A DNA stretch of 53,626 bases from contig NZ_POQU01000017.1 of the NCBI RefSeq assembly GCF_002938425.1, forward strand, positions 1 to 53,626, written 5' to 3'. The notes under the pieces are model-generated. The model saw only the letters and a program-made list of their open reading frames with translations, did no database searches and was not told the origin of the DNA. The first letter of the stretch is position 1. Every line of letters begins with the position of its first letter. This DNA comes from Blastococcus atacamensis. Its GTDB lineage: Bacteria > Actinomycetota > Actinomycetes > Mycobacteriales > Geodermatophilaceae. Both the position numbers and the translations under genes were made by a program. Below, piece after piece: positions 16,482 to 24,154 of this stretch.

Positions 16482-16501
16482 GACCGAACAGGTGTTCGGT
16501 C
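16482..16501. promoter_or_regulatory. LexA (SOS) box-like palindrome upstream of dnaB
   Basis: GACCGAACAGGTGTTCGGTC: 9-bp perfect arms with 2-nt centre. The core CGAAC-AGGT-GTTCG fits the Gram-positive LexA consensus CGAACRNRYGTTCG at every position and differs from the mycobacterial TCGAAC-N4-GTTCGA only in the outermost pair. It lies 82 bp upstream of the dnaB start. A TetR-type operator is the main alternative. Confidence 0.6.
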
Positions 16502-16583
16502 CGGTGCAGTCCACCGAGCTCGCGTACTTCCCCTGCGCGCAGTGGTGTCGTGGGCGCGCCCGCAAGGAGATGGAGGTACCCCC

Positions 16584-17954
16584 GTGGCGGTGGCCGACGA
16601 GTTCAGCCGTCCGTCGGTGACGGCGCCGGCGTACGACCGGCAGCCGCCGCAGGACGTCGCGGCCGAGCAGTCGGTGCTGGGCGGCATGCTGCTGAGCAAG
16701 GACGCGATCGCCGACGTGGTCGAGGTCCTGCACGGCAACGACTTCTACCGGCCGGCACACCAGGTGATCTTCGACTGCATCATCGACCTCTACGGCCGTG
16801 GCGAGCCCGCCGACGCGATCACCGTCGCCGCTGAGCTCAACCGCACCGACCAGCTGTCGAAGATGGGTGGCGCCGTCTACCTGCACACCCTGATCGCCTC
16901 CACGCCGACCGCCGCCAACGCCGGGTACTACGCCGCGATCGTCGCCGAGCAGGCGGTGCTGCGCCGGCTGGTGGAGGCCGGCACCCGCGTGGTCCAGCTC
17001 GGCTACGGCGCGGCCGGCGGCAAGGGCGACGTCGACGACATCGTCGACCGCGCCCAGCAGGAGATCTACGACGTCACCGAGAAGCGCATGAGCGAGGACT
17101 ACTCCCGCCTCGAGGACGTCCTGCAGCCCACGATGGACGAGCTGGACGCGATCGCCTCCCGGGGTGGCACCGCCCGGGGCGTGCCCACCGGCATCCGCGA
17201 CCTCGACGAGCTCACCAACGGCCTGCAGGCCGGCCAGATGGTCGTCATCGCGGCGCGACCCGGTGTGGGCAAGTCGACCCTCGGACTGGACATCGCGAGG
17301 TCGGCGACGGTGAAGCACGGCATGCCGGCCTGCATCTTCTCGCTCGAGATGAGCAAGCACGAGATCACGATGCGTCTGCTGTCGGCCGAGGCGAAGGTAC
17401 CGCTGCACCACATGCGCGCCGGCACCCTGTCCGACGAGGACTGGGCGAAGCTGGCCCGCCGCATGGGGGAGGTGGCCGACGCGCCGCTCTACATCGACGA
17501 CTCGCCCAACATGACGATGATGGAGATCCGGGCCAAGGCTCGGCGGCTCAAGCAGCGCAACGACCTCAAGCTCATCGTCATCGACTACCTCCAGCTGATG
17601 ACCTCGGGCAAGAAGGTCGAGAGCCGCCAGCAGGAGGTCTCGGAGTTCTCCCGTGCGCTCAAGCTGCTGGCAAAGGAGCTCGAGGTTCCGGTCATCGCCA
17701 TGTCGCAGCTGAACCGAGGTTCGGAGCAGCGTCAGGACAAGAAGCCGATGCTGTCGGATCTTCGCGAGTCGGGCTCGATCGAGCAGGACGCCGACATGGT
17801 CATGATGATCCACCGCGAGGACATGTACGAGAAGGAGTCCCCGCGAGCGGGCGAGGCCGACATCATGCTGGTCAAGCACCGCAACGGCCCCACTGCCAAC
17901 GTCACGGTCGCCTTCCAGGGCCACTACAGCCGCTTCGTGGACATGGCGAACTGA
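16584..17954 (+). CDS. dnaB: replicative DNA helicase DnaB
   Basis: A 456-aa hexameric 5'-3' helicase of the replisome. The N-terminal primase-binding domain (PPQDVAAEQSVLGGMLLS...) is followed by the RecA-like C-terminal domain with Walker A ARPGVGKSTLG (about 224-234), FSLEMSKHEITMRLLSAEA, Walker B LKLIVIDYLQLM, MSQLNRGSEQR and the arginine-finger region near MLSDLRESGSIEQDAD. No intein is present, unlike M. tuberculosis DnaB. GTG 16584 is chosen for its GGAGGT 6 nt upstream. It closes the conserved block and is preceded by DnaA-like and LexA-like sites. Confidence 0.97.
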   Translation: MAVADEFSRPSVTAPAYDRQPPQDVAAEQSVLGGMLLSKDAIADVVEVLHGNDFYRPAHQVIFDCIIDLYGRGEPADAITVAAELNRTDQLSKMGGAVYLHTLIASTPTAANAGYYAAIVAEQAVLRRLVEAGTRVVQLGYGAAGGKGDVDDIVDRAQQEIYDVTEKRMSEDYSRLEDVLQPTMDELDAIASRGGTARGVPTGIRDLDELTNGLQAGQMVVIAARPGVGKSTLGLDIARSATVKHGMPACIFSLEMSKHEITMRLLSAEAKVPLHHMRAGTLSDEDWAKLARRMGEVADAPLYIDDSPNMTMMEIRAKARRLKQRNDLKLIVIDYLQLMTSGKKVESRQQEVSEFSRALKLLAKELEVPVIAMSQLNRGSEQRQDKKPMLSDLRESGSIEQDADMVMMIHREDMYEKESPRAGEADIMLVKHRNGPTANVTVAFQGHYSRFVDMAN

Positions 17955-18034
17955 CCAGTCGGAAACGCGACCCCTGGCGCGGCGCGGGGCGGGACTGGTA
18001 GTCCTGTCCCGACGCCGAACGGATCGGGGGGACC

Positions 18035-18514
18035 GTGGCCGGTCGAGCGCAGGGTGCCCGGTGGCGCTGGATCCTGGCGGCGCTGGTCGTCGTCGGCGTC
18101 GGGGCCGGCGCCTACTGGCACCTGTCCCGCGATGCGCTCGCCGACCCCGCTACGGTCGAACTCCCGCCGCAGGCCGCCGAGCCTCCGGCCGTTCGCGAGT
18201 ACTTCGCCGGTCCGGGGGCGCCGCTGCTGGCGCTGCTCGACCAGAGCAGCGCCCTGCCGGCCGAGACGACCGCTGAGGTCTGCGGCCGGATCGCCCAGGA
18301 CCTCGACGCGATCGGCCCGCCGGACGCGCTCCTGGCCGCCGCTGGGGCGGTGCCCGATCTTGCGGTCAGGGACGCGACCGTCAACCACCTCGACGCCGTC
18401 GCGGGCTACCTCGAGGACTGCGGGACGACGCAACCGATGGCGCGGCACGCCGAACAGGCGAAGTTCACGTCCACGGTGCTCAGCCGGTTGCTCGTCCGCG
18501 CGGGTGCCCGGTGA
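18035..18514 (+). CDS. single-pass membrane protein of unknown function
   Basis: A 159-aa protein with one N-terminal membrane segment (RWILAALVVVGVGAGAYWHL) and an exported all-helical remainder with two Cys (EVCGRIAQDL, YLEDCGTT). I do not recognise the family. GTG 18035 has GGGGGGA a few nt upstream. The stop overlaps the start of the SGNH hydrolase by 4 bp (GTGA), so the two are translated together and probably act in the same envelope process. Confidence 0.7.
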   Translation: MAGRAQGARWRWILAALVVVGVGAGAYWHLSRDALADPATVELPPQAAEPPAVREYFAGPGAPLLALLDQSSALPAETTAEVCGRIAQDLDAIGPPDALLAAAGAVPDLAVRDATVNHLDAVAGYLEDCGTTQPMARHAEQAKFTSTVLSRLLVRAGAR

Positions 18515-19956
18515 GACCGTCTGGCACCGGCGGCGGACGGCGGGTCGGCGCGCTGCTGCACGAGCTCGGCGCCCCGGTCCTGGCGCTGGTGACCATCGCG
18601 GCCGGACTGGTTGCCGGCGCACATGCCGCGAGCGCTGAGGTGCCCGACGGTCCGGTGTCCTGGCTGGCCGCCGGCGACTCGTACTCGTCTGGGGAGGGTA
18701 TCCGCGGGACGGGCATGGACGGCGATCCGCGTACCTGCGCACGGTCGGACCTCGCCTACGGCCCCAAGGCCGCCGGCATCCTGACGAGCCAGCGGGGATG
18801 GGTCATCGGGCCGCTGTCCTTCCCGGCGTGCAGCGGGGCCACCCTGGACGAGTTCTACAACCCCGGCGCCGGCCAGCACGAGGCACAGTGGCAGCAGGCT
18901 CTGGCTGCCGCGCCACGCGGCGGGCGGTTCGACGTGGTGACGCTGTCCTTCGGTGGCAACGACGTCGGGTTCGCCGATCTGCTCACCGGCTGCATGGCCA
19001 GCTGGGGGAAGGGCTTGAGCTGGACCGGCATGGTCGCGCGCGGTCGGTCCTGCGACGTCGACTCGGCCGACCTCGAGGCACGCATCGACGGCCTCGTCGC
19101 GGGGAGGTCGACGGTGCATCCCGGCGTGACCTACGGCGAGGGCACGCACCTGACGCTGGCCGGTTTCTACGAGCAGGTCGTCCGGGAGAACGTGTCAGCC
19201 GACGGCGTCCTGGTCGTCGTCGGCTACCCGCAGCTGTTCGCCGACACCGGGGACTGGGGTGACTGGCGAGGGCGCTCCTGCCATCTGATCGACCGCGGCG
19301 ATGCCGACCTGCTCAACGCCGCGGGCGACCGCCTGGACGAGGCCCTGCGCACGGCCGTGGCGGACGCCAACGCCGCACTGGGGGATGACCGCGTGCGGTT
19401 CGTCGACCGCGGCGACCTGTTCGCCGGCCACGAACTCTGCTCCGGCTCGATCGAGTACCTGAACGGCATCACGGTGACCGAGCGCCTCATGCACTCGTTC
19501 CACCCGAACGACATCGGCCACCAGATCACCGCGGAGCAGGTCGCGGGCGAGGTGGAGGCCCACCTGGGCTCCGTCGCCGCGTCACCTACCACCGCGCCGC
19601 CGACCACCGCGCCACCGACCACCACCGTTCCGACACCCTCAGCGGCGCCGAGGACGTCCGCGACGCCCATCGACGACGGCACCTCGGACTTCAGCATCGG
19701 CGACCGCTTCGTGTCGGCCTGCGTCGTCGCCTGGCCGACGGCACCCACGTACACCAGCGACTCGATCATCATGACGATGGATTGTCGAGCGGCACCCGAG
19801 CAGTTCACCTTCACGCAGGTGACCCTCGGCGACCCGGAACTGCCGATCACACCCGGTACCGGCGTCGTGCAGGTCGACGGGGTGATCGTCGACTATGCCC
19901 AGTCCACCTACGGCTTCCGGACCCTGGTCGTCGAGGCGGACAGCGTCACCTGGTGA
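18511..19956 (+). CDS. secreted SGNH/GDSL-type hydrolase with extra C-terminal domain
   Basis: A 481-aa exported esterase/lipase-like hydrolase. After a signal-anchor (GAPVLALVTIAAGLVAGAHAASA) come block I AAGDSYSSGEG (nucleophile Ser), block III SFGGNDVGF (Gly and Asn of the oxyanion hole) and block V HPNDIGHQ (Asp/His), with several Cys as in Streptomyces scabies-type esterases. A Thr/Pro linker (APPTTAPPTTTVP) leads to about 100 C-terminal residues (DFSIGDRFVSACVVAW...VIVDYAQSTYGFRTLV) of unrecognised type, perhaps a wall- or substrate-binding domain. GTG start, 4-bp overlap with the upstream gene. Catalytic residues all present. Confidence 0.85.
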   Translation: MRPSGTGGGRRVGALLHELGAPVLALVTIAAGLVAGAHAASAEVPDGPVSWLAAGDSYSSGEGIRGTGMDGDPRTCARSDLAYGPKAAGILTSQRGWVIGPLSFPACSGATLDEFYNPGAGQHEAQWQQALAAAPRGGRFDVVTLSFGGNDVGFADLLTGCMASWGKGLSWTGMVARGRSCDVDSADLEARIDGLVAGRSTVHPGVTYGEGTHLTLAGFYEQVVRENVSADGVLVVVGYPQLFADTGDWGDWRGRSCHLIDRGDADLLNAAGDRLDEALRTAVADANAALGDDRVRFVDRGDLFAGHELCSGSIEYLNGITVTERLMHSFHPNDIGHQITAEQVAGEVEAHLGSVAASPTTAPPTTAPPTTTVPTPSAAPRTSATPIDDGTSDFSIGDRFVSACVVAWPTAPTYTSDSIIMTMDCRAAPEQFTFTQVTLGDPELPITPGTGVVQVDGVIVDYAQSTYGFRTLVVEADSVTW

Positions 19957-19979
19957 CGCGACGGTTTCTGCTCGCCCGC

Positions 19980-19993
19980 GTTTCACGGGAAAC
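19980..19993. other. degenerate parS-like site
   Basis: GTTTCACGGGAAAC in non-coding DNA: one mismatch to the actinobacterial parS consensus GTTTCACGTGAAAC. It differs in type from the three exact GTTCCACGTGGAAC copies. Confidence 0.4.
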
Positions 19994-20080
19994 GGCGACC
20001 GGTTGGCTTTTTCAGCCAATTGGTTGGGCGCCACATCACTTTCAGCTAGGAACAACACTCCCTCAGTCATCGGAACCCCC

Positions 20081-20403
20081 GTGCCCTCTCGCTCATGGCG
20101 CCGGACGACCGCGTCGGTCGTCGGCACCCTGGCCGTGACGTTCGCCGTCTCGGCCACCGCGACACCAGCCCTGGCGAAGCCCGCCAAGGCCGACCCGATC
20201 TCTGCCTTCCCCTCCGACAGGCTGACCATCCCCGACCGGGGCCAACTGACCGGCCGGCGGGGGCAGGCGCAGGTTGCTGCCTTCCCGGGCCGCAACCAGG
20301 TGCTCGACCCCTGGACGGCGACGGCGCGGTCTGGGAGGTGCCGATTCGCGACGGGTCGATGCTGCTCCAGCTGAACTTCGAGGAGCCCGCGCTGCTCCCG
20401 TAG
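20081..20403 (+). pseudogene. remnant of a secreted lipase-like protein
   Basis: From GTG 20081 the frame encodes a good signal peptide (SWRRTTASVVGTLAVTFAVSATATPALA) followed by DPISAFPSDRLTIPDRGQLTGRR, which resembles the N-terminus of the 'virulence factor lipase N-terminal' type hydrolases. It then jumps to GRNQVLDPWTA, and the sense continues in another frame as DGAVWEVPIRDGSMLLQLNFEE to a stop at 20401. A single missing G near 20323 explains the frame change, and the very short middle implies a large internal deletion. The family naming is tentative; the broken state is well supported. Confidence 0.6.
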
Positions 20404-20425
20404 CGGCACAGCGCCGCTGAACGAC

Positions 20426-20460
20426 GAGGGGCCCGGAACCTGTGCGGTTCCGGGCCCCTC
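20426..20460. terminator. strong hairpin terminator
   Basis: Perfect 15-bp stem (20426-20440 with 20446-20460), 5-nt loop TGTGC, placed between the plus-strand pseudogene and the convergent desaturase gene. Confidence 0.85.
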
Positions 20461-20476
20461 TGCGTTCAGTCCGAGA

Positions 20477-21676
20477 TCAGGCGGCGGCCTTCGACTGCAG
20501 CGCTCGGCGGACCTTGGGTCCGCCCGTGGTCATCTTGTAGAGCTTGGCCAGCTGCGCCGGGGCGTTCTTCGGCGTCGTCTCCGCGAGCCAGCCGTTGGGC
20601 AGGGAGAGCCGGATGACCTTGTGCCACGCGCTCGCGACCTGCTTGACCAGCGGGGCGGAGTGGTAGGTGAGCTCGTAGCGGTCGAAGATCTCCTTCACCC
20701 GCGGGGCGATCTCGGCGTACCGGTTGCTCGGGATGTCGGGGAACAGGTGGTGCTCCACCTGGTGCGACAGGTTGCCGGTCATGATGTGCATGGCCTTGCT
20801 GCCGGAGATGTTGGCCGAGCCGAGCATCTGGCGGACGTACCACTCACCACGGGTCTCGCCGTCGATCGAGGTCTTCTCGAAGGTCTCGACGCCCTCGGGG
20901 AAGTGGCCGCACATGATGACCGAGTGCGACCACAGGTTGCGCACCACGTTGGCGGTGAAGTTGGCGACCAGCGTGGGCATGAACGACGGGCCCGACAGCA
21001 GCGGGTGGACGACGTAGTCCTTGGCGGCCTGGTTGCGGATCTTCTTCAGCACCTGCTTGACGCCGGCCCGGAACTTCGGGTCGTTGCGGCGCTTCTTGGA
21101 GGCCAGGTTCTTGCCGAGCTCCAGGTCGTAGGCGGCGATGCCGTACTCGAAGAAGCAGGCGTTGATGAAGTTCCAGAGCGGCTGCGCCAGGTACATCGGG
21201 TGCCACTTCTGGTCCTCGTCGACGCGCATGATGCCGTAGCCGAGGTCGTTGTCCTTGCCGATCACGTTCGTGTACGTGTGGTGCAGCTCGTTGTGCGAGT
21301 GCTTCCACTGCTCGGCCGGGCTGGCCATGTCCCACTCCCACGTCGTGGAGTGGATCTTCGGGTCGCGCATCCAGTCCCACTGGCCGTGGAGGATGTTGTG
21401 CCCGATCTCCATGTTCTCGAGGATCTTGGCGACCGAGAGCCCCACGGTGCCCAGCACGAAGGCCGGCGGGAACTTGGAGAACAGCAGGACGGCGCGGCTG
21501 CCCAGCTCGAGCTTGCGCTGCACGTCGATGACGGTGCGGATGTACTTGGCGTCGTTCTCGCCGAGGTTGTCGCGCACCTCCTGGCGGATGGTGTCCAGCT
21601 CCTTGCCGATGAGCTCGATGTCCTCGGCGGTGAGGTGGGCGATGGGGTTCTCGGGCTTCTTCTGGATGACGGTCAT
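20477..21676 (-). CDS. membrane fatty acid (acyl-CoA) desaturase, DesA3-like
   Basis: A 399-aa integral membrane di-iron desaturase. The three His boxes are GHNILHG, HNELHHTY and HQVEHHLFP (H-Q-x-x-H-H), with hydrophobic pairs between them. It inserts a double bond in acyl chains (stearoyl-CoA-type, as for M. tuberculosis DesA3, Rv3229c) using electrons from the reductase encoded just upstream on the same strand, the pairing Rv3229c/Rv3230c. AGGAGC precedes the ATG. The gap to the reductase gene is 26 bp, so the two form an operon. Confidence 0.93.
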   Translation of the reverse strand: MTVIQKKPENPIAHLTAEDIELIGKELDTIRQEVRDNLGENDAKYIRTVIDVQRKLELGSRAVLLFSKFPPAFVLGTVGLSVAKILENMEIGHNILHGQWDWMRDPKIHSTTWEWDMASPAEQWKHSHNELHHTYTNVIGKDNDLGYGIMRVDEDQKWHPMYLAQPLWNFINACFFEYGIAAYDLELGKNLASKKRRNDPKFRAGVKQVLKKIRNQAAKDYVVHPLLSGPSFMPTLVANFTANVVRNLWSHSVIMCGHFPEGVETFEKTSIDGETRGEWYVRQMLGSANISGSKAMHIMTGNLSHQVEHHLFPDIPSNRYAEIAPRVKEIFDRYELTYHSAPLVKQVASAWHKVIRLSLPNGWLAETTPKNAPAQLAKLYKMTTGGPKVRRALQSKAAA

Positions 21677-21702
21677 GTCAGGGCTCCTGGGGCTCGAGGG
21701 GG

Positions 21703-22815
21703 TCAGTGGTCGATGGAGCAGGCGCCGGCCGGGGCGCTGATGCAGGTCTGGACGAGGACGCCGTCGCCGACGTCGTCGGCGGAGGTGATCTCGCCGTTGC
21801 GGAGGTCGCGGACCGCGCCCTCGCGCAGGGGGAGCACGCAGCCGTAGCAGATGCCCATGCGGCAGCCGCTCGGCATGAGCACGCCCGCCTCCTCGGCGGC
21901 GTCGAGGATCGGCGTGGTGCCCTCGACCTCGACGGTCGTGCCGTTCTTCTCGAAGGTCACCGTGCCGCCCTCGCCGGCGCCGGCGAGCACGCGGGGACGG
22001 AAGCGCTCGGTGTAGAGCTGGTCGGCGATGCCGACGGACGCCCAGTGCTCCTCCAGGGCCTCGAGCATGCCGACCGGGCCGCAGGCCCAGGTGGCGCGCT
22101 CGTGCAGGTCGGGCACCAGCTCGGCGATCGAGCGGGCGTCGAGCAGCCCGGCGGTGTCGGTGTGCTGCTCGATCAGGGTGATGTGGCCCTCGGCGGCCAT
22201 CTGCCGCAGCTCGGAACCGAAGACGACGTCGTCGGCCGTGGGGGCCGAGTGCACGAGCACCGTGTCGGTGAGCTGGTGGGCGTGGTTGCGCAGGATGCCC
22301 ATGACCGGCGTGATGCCGGAGCCGGCGGTCACGAAGAGCGACTTGGCGGGGGTCTCTTCCGGCAGGCAGAACTCACCGGTGGCCTGGTCCAGCTGAATGA
22401 TCGTGCCCGGCTGCACCCGGTGCACCAGGTGGTTGCTCACCTTTCCGTCAGGGATGGCCTTCACCGTGATGGTGAAGCAGCCGTCCGCGCGGTCGAGCAC
22501 CGAGGTGATCGAGTAGGCGCGCCACTGGCGGACGCCGTCGATGTCGATGCCGATGCGGACGTACTGCCCGGGGACGTGCGGCAGCCAGTCGCGGCCGGGG
22601 CGGATCACGATCGACGCAGCGTCCCGGGTCTCGCGGTGAACGGCCTCGATCCGACCGCGCAGGGCGGCGCCGGACCGCAGTGGGTCGAACAGGTCGAGGT
22701 AGTCGACGGGGAGCAGCGGGGTGGTGACCAGCTCGGCGATCTTCAGCACCCGGTCGCGCAGCGCAGTCCGCGCCGGCATGCGGGGCGCGGCGGGGCGCGG
22801 AGTCGTCGCTGTCAT
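21703..22815 (-). CDS. ferredoxin reductase with C-terminal 2Fe-2S domain (desaturase electron donor)
   Basis: A 370-aa electron-transfer protein. An FAD-binding domain (PGQYVRIGIDIDGVRQWRAYSITS, with the RxYS motif), an NAD(P)H domain (LFVTAGSGITPVMGILRN, ATWACGPVGMLEALEEHW) and a plant-type [2Fe-2S] domain (PSGCRMGICYGC plus a distal TCIS Cys) occur in that order. It passes electrons from NADPH to the desaturase downstream, as Rv3230c does for DesA3. ATG 22815 is used; the reading frame continues upstream without a plausible start. It is divergent from the PucR-type regulator. Confidence 0.92.
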   Translation of the reverse strand: MTATTPRPAAPRMPARTALRDRVLKIAELVTTPLLPVDYLDLFDPLRSGAALRGRIEAVHRETRDAASIVIRPGRDWLPHVPGQYVRIGIDIDGVRQWRAYSITSVLDRADGCFTITVKAIPDGKVSNHLVHRVQPGTIIQLDQATGEFCLPEETPAKSLFVTAGSGITPVMGILRNHAHQLTDTVLVHSAPTADDVVFGSELRQMAAEGHITLIEQHTDTAGLLDARSIAELVPDLHERATWACGPVGMLEALEEHWASVGIADQLYTERFRPRVLAGAGEGGTVTFEKNGTTVEVEGTTPILDAAEEAGVLMPSGCRMGICYGCVLPLREGAVRDLRNGEITSADDVGDGVLVQTCISAPAGACSIDH

Positions 22816-22881
22816 GCATATAGCTTTCCCAGTCCCGCAGCCAAATACCTGTGCCTTCGACGTGAATCGAGGGGTAGGTTC

Positions 22882-22896
22882 TGTTCCCGGCGAACA
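22882..22896. promoter_or_regulatory. palindrome in the desaturase/pucR divergent promoter
   Basis: TGTTC-CCGGC-GAACA, perfect 5-bp arms, immediately upstream of the AAGGAG ribosome binding site of the PucR-like gene and 67 bp from the reductase start. Candidate binding site for the regulator or another repressor. Confidence 0.4.
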
Positions 22897-22909
22897 AAGG
22901 AGCGGGGGA

Positions 22910-24154
22910 ATGCGGGCACAGGGGTTTCCCGACGCGGTGGCCGATGCCATGCGCGAGGAGCTGCCGCGGGTCGCGGAGCGGGCAGTCGAGGCGATCATCG
23001 TCGCGGTGCCCGGCTATGCCGACGCCTTCCAGGGCCCGATGGGCCGCAAGATCTCCAACGCCGTCGAGCTGACGCTGCGCGGCTTCCTGCAGCTCGCCGC
23101 CGCGGGGGGCACTGCCGACGCGGGCACCCCCGGTGGACCGGTCGTCGAGGCGGCGTACGCGCTGGGGCGCGGAGAGGCGCGCAGCGGGCGCTCGATGGAC
23201 GCGCTGCTCGCGGCCTACCGGGTGGGGGCGCGCGTCGCCTGGCGCGACATGAGCGCGACAGCGGTGGCAGCGGGTCTCGGCCCGGAGTCCACGGCCCGGT
23301 TCGCCGAACTGGTCTTCGCCTACATCGACCGGCTGTCGGCGGCCAGCGTCGCCGGCCACGCCGACGAGCTCGCCTCCAGCGGCCGGGCGAGGGAGCGTCA
23401 GCTCGAACGGCTGGCCCGCGGGCTCCTACTGGGCGGCCCGCACGCCGAGCTCGTCGAGGCCGCCCAGCGCGCGGACTGGACGCCGCCGCGCACCCTGACC
23501 GTCGTCGTCCTCCCGGCGGCGCGGACGCAGGGCGCGCTCGTCTCCCTGGACCCGCGCACGCTGCGGTCCACCGAGGAGATGCCGGAGGTCGGCGCCGCCG
23601 ACGAGCTGACCGTCCTGCTGGTCCCGGACGCCGACGGGGCGGCGCGGCCGGCGCTGCTGCGCTCGCTGGAGGGCCGCGAGGCCGTGGTGGGGCCCGCCCG
23701 CCCGTGGTCGGAGGCCGAGACCTCCTACGCGCGGGTGCTGCGCGCGCTCAGGCTCGGGATGCGGCCCGCCGACCGGGCGCCGCTGGACACCGACGCCTGC
23801 CTGGCCGAGCTGGTGGTGCGGGCCGACGCCGAGGCGCTGGCCGATCTGCGGGCCCGCGTCCTGGCCCCGCTCGACGAGCTCGCCGACACCGCGCGGGAGA
23901 AGCTCACCGAGACCCTGCGCTCCTGGCTGCTGCACCACGGCCGGCGCGACCAGGTGGCGGCCGAGCTGTTCGTGCACCCGCAGACCGTGCGCTACCGGAT
24001 GACGCAGCTCCGGCAGCTCTACGGGGACCGGCTGGAGGACGCGGCCGCGGTCCTGGAACTGACCATCGCCCTCGGGGTGCCTGACCGCCCGCCGGTCACC
24101 GGGGCCGATGGCGCAGGAACGGCGTCAGCGGGCCCGGGCAGGGTGTCGGCATGA
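22910..24154 (+). CDS. PucR/CdaR-type transcriptional regulator
   Basis: A 414-aa regulator. The C-terminal PucR helix-turn-helix is clear: LRSWLLHHGRRDQVAAELFVHPQTVRYRMTQLRQLYGDRLED. The N-terminal half (RVAERAVEAIIVAVPGYADAF, YALGRGEARSGRSMDALLAAYRVGARVAWRDM) is the RsbRD-like helical domain common in actinobacterial PucR proteins, followed by a degenerate GGDEF-like middle. ATG 22910 has AAGGAG 7 nt upstream. Divergent from the desaturase operon, it is the natural candidate for its regulator, in response to fatty acid state. Overlaps the next gene by ATGA. Confidence 0.85.
   Translation: MRAQGFPDAVADAMREELPRVAERAVEAIIVAVPGYADAFQGPMGRKISNAVELTLRGFLQLAAAGGTADAGTPGGPVVEAAYALGRGEARSGRSMDALLAAYRVGARVAWRDMSATAVAAGLGPESTARFAELVFAYIDRLSAASVAGHADELASSGRARERQLERLARGLLLGGPHAELVEAAQRADWTPPRTLTVVVLPAARTQGALVSLDPRTLRSTEEMPEVGAADELTVLLVPDADGAARPALLRSLEGREAVVGPARPWSEAETSYARVLRALRLGMRPADRAPLDTDACLAELVVRADAEALADLRARVLAPLDELADTAREKLTETLRSWLLHHGRRDQVAAELFVHPQTVRYRMTQLRQLYGDRLEDAAAVLELTIALGVPDRPPVTGADGAGTASAGPGRVSA

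Larger units (their letters stand above)
16098..16583. other. rplI-dnaB intergenic region
   Basis: About 490 bp without a convincing gene. Short open frames (for example from 16215) have no ribosome binding site and look random. The stretch holds an A-rich spot (16230-16237), three DnaA-box-like nonamers, a gggact-gtc-agtccc inverted repeat (16453-16467) and a LexA-like palindrome (16482-16501), so it is best read as the dnaB control region. Confidence 0.6.

Noticed and set aside
16584-17954. Intein in DnaB
   Set aside because: The protein is contiguous through Walker A and has normal length (456 aa).
22815-22998. Upstream extension of the ferredoxin reductase to 22998
   Set aside because: The added residues are non-conserved and overlap the promoter and start of the divergent PucR gene.
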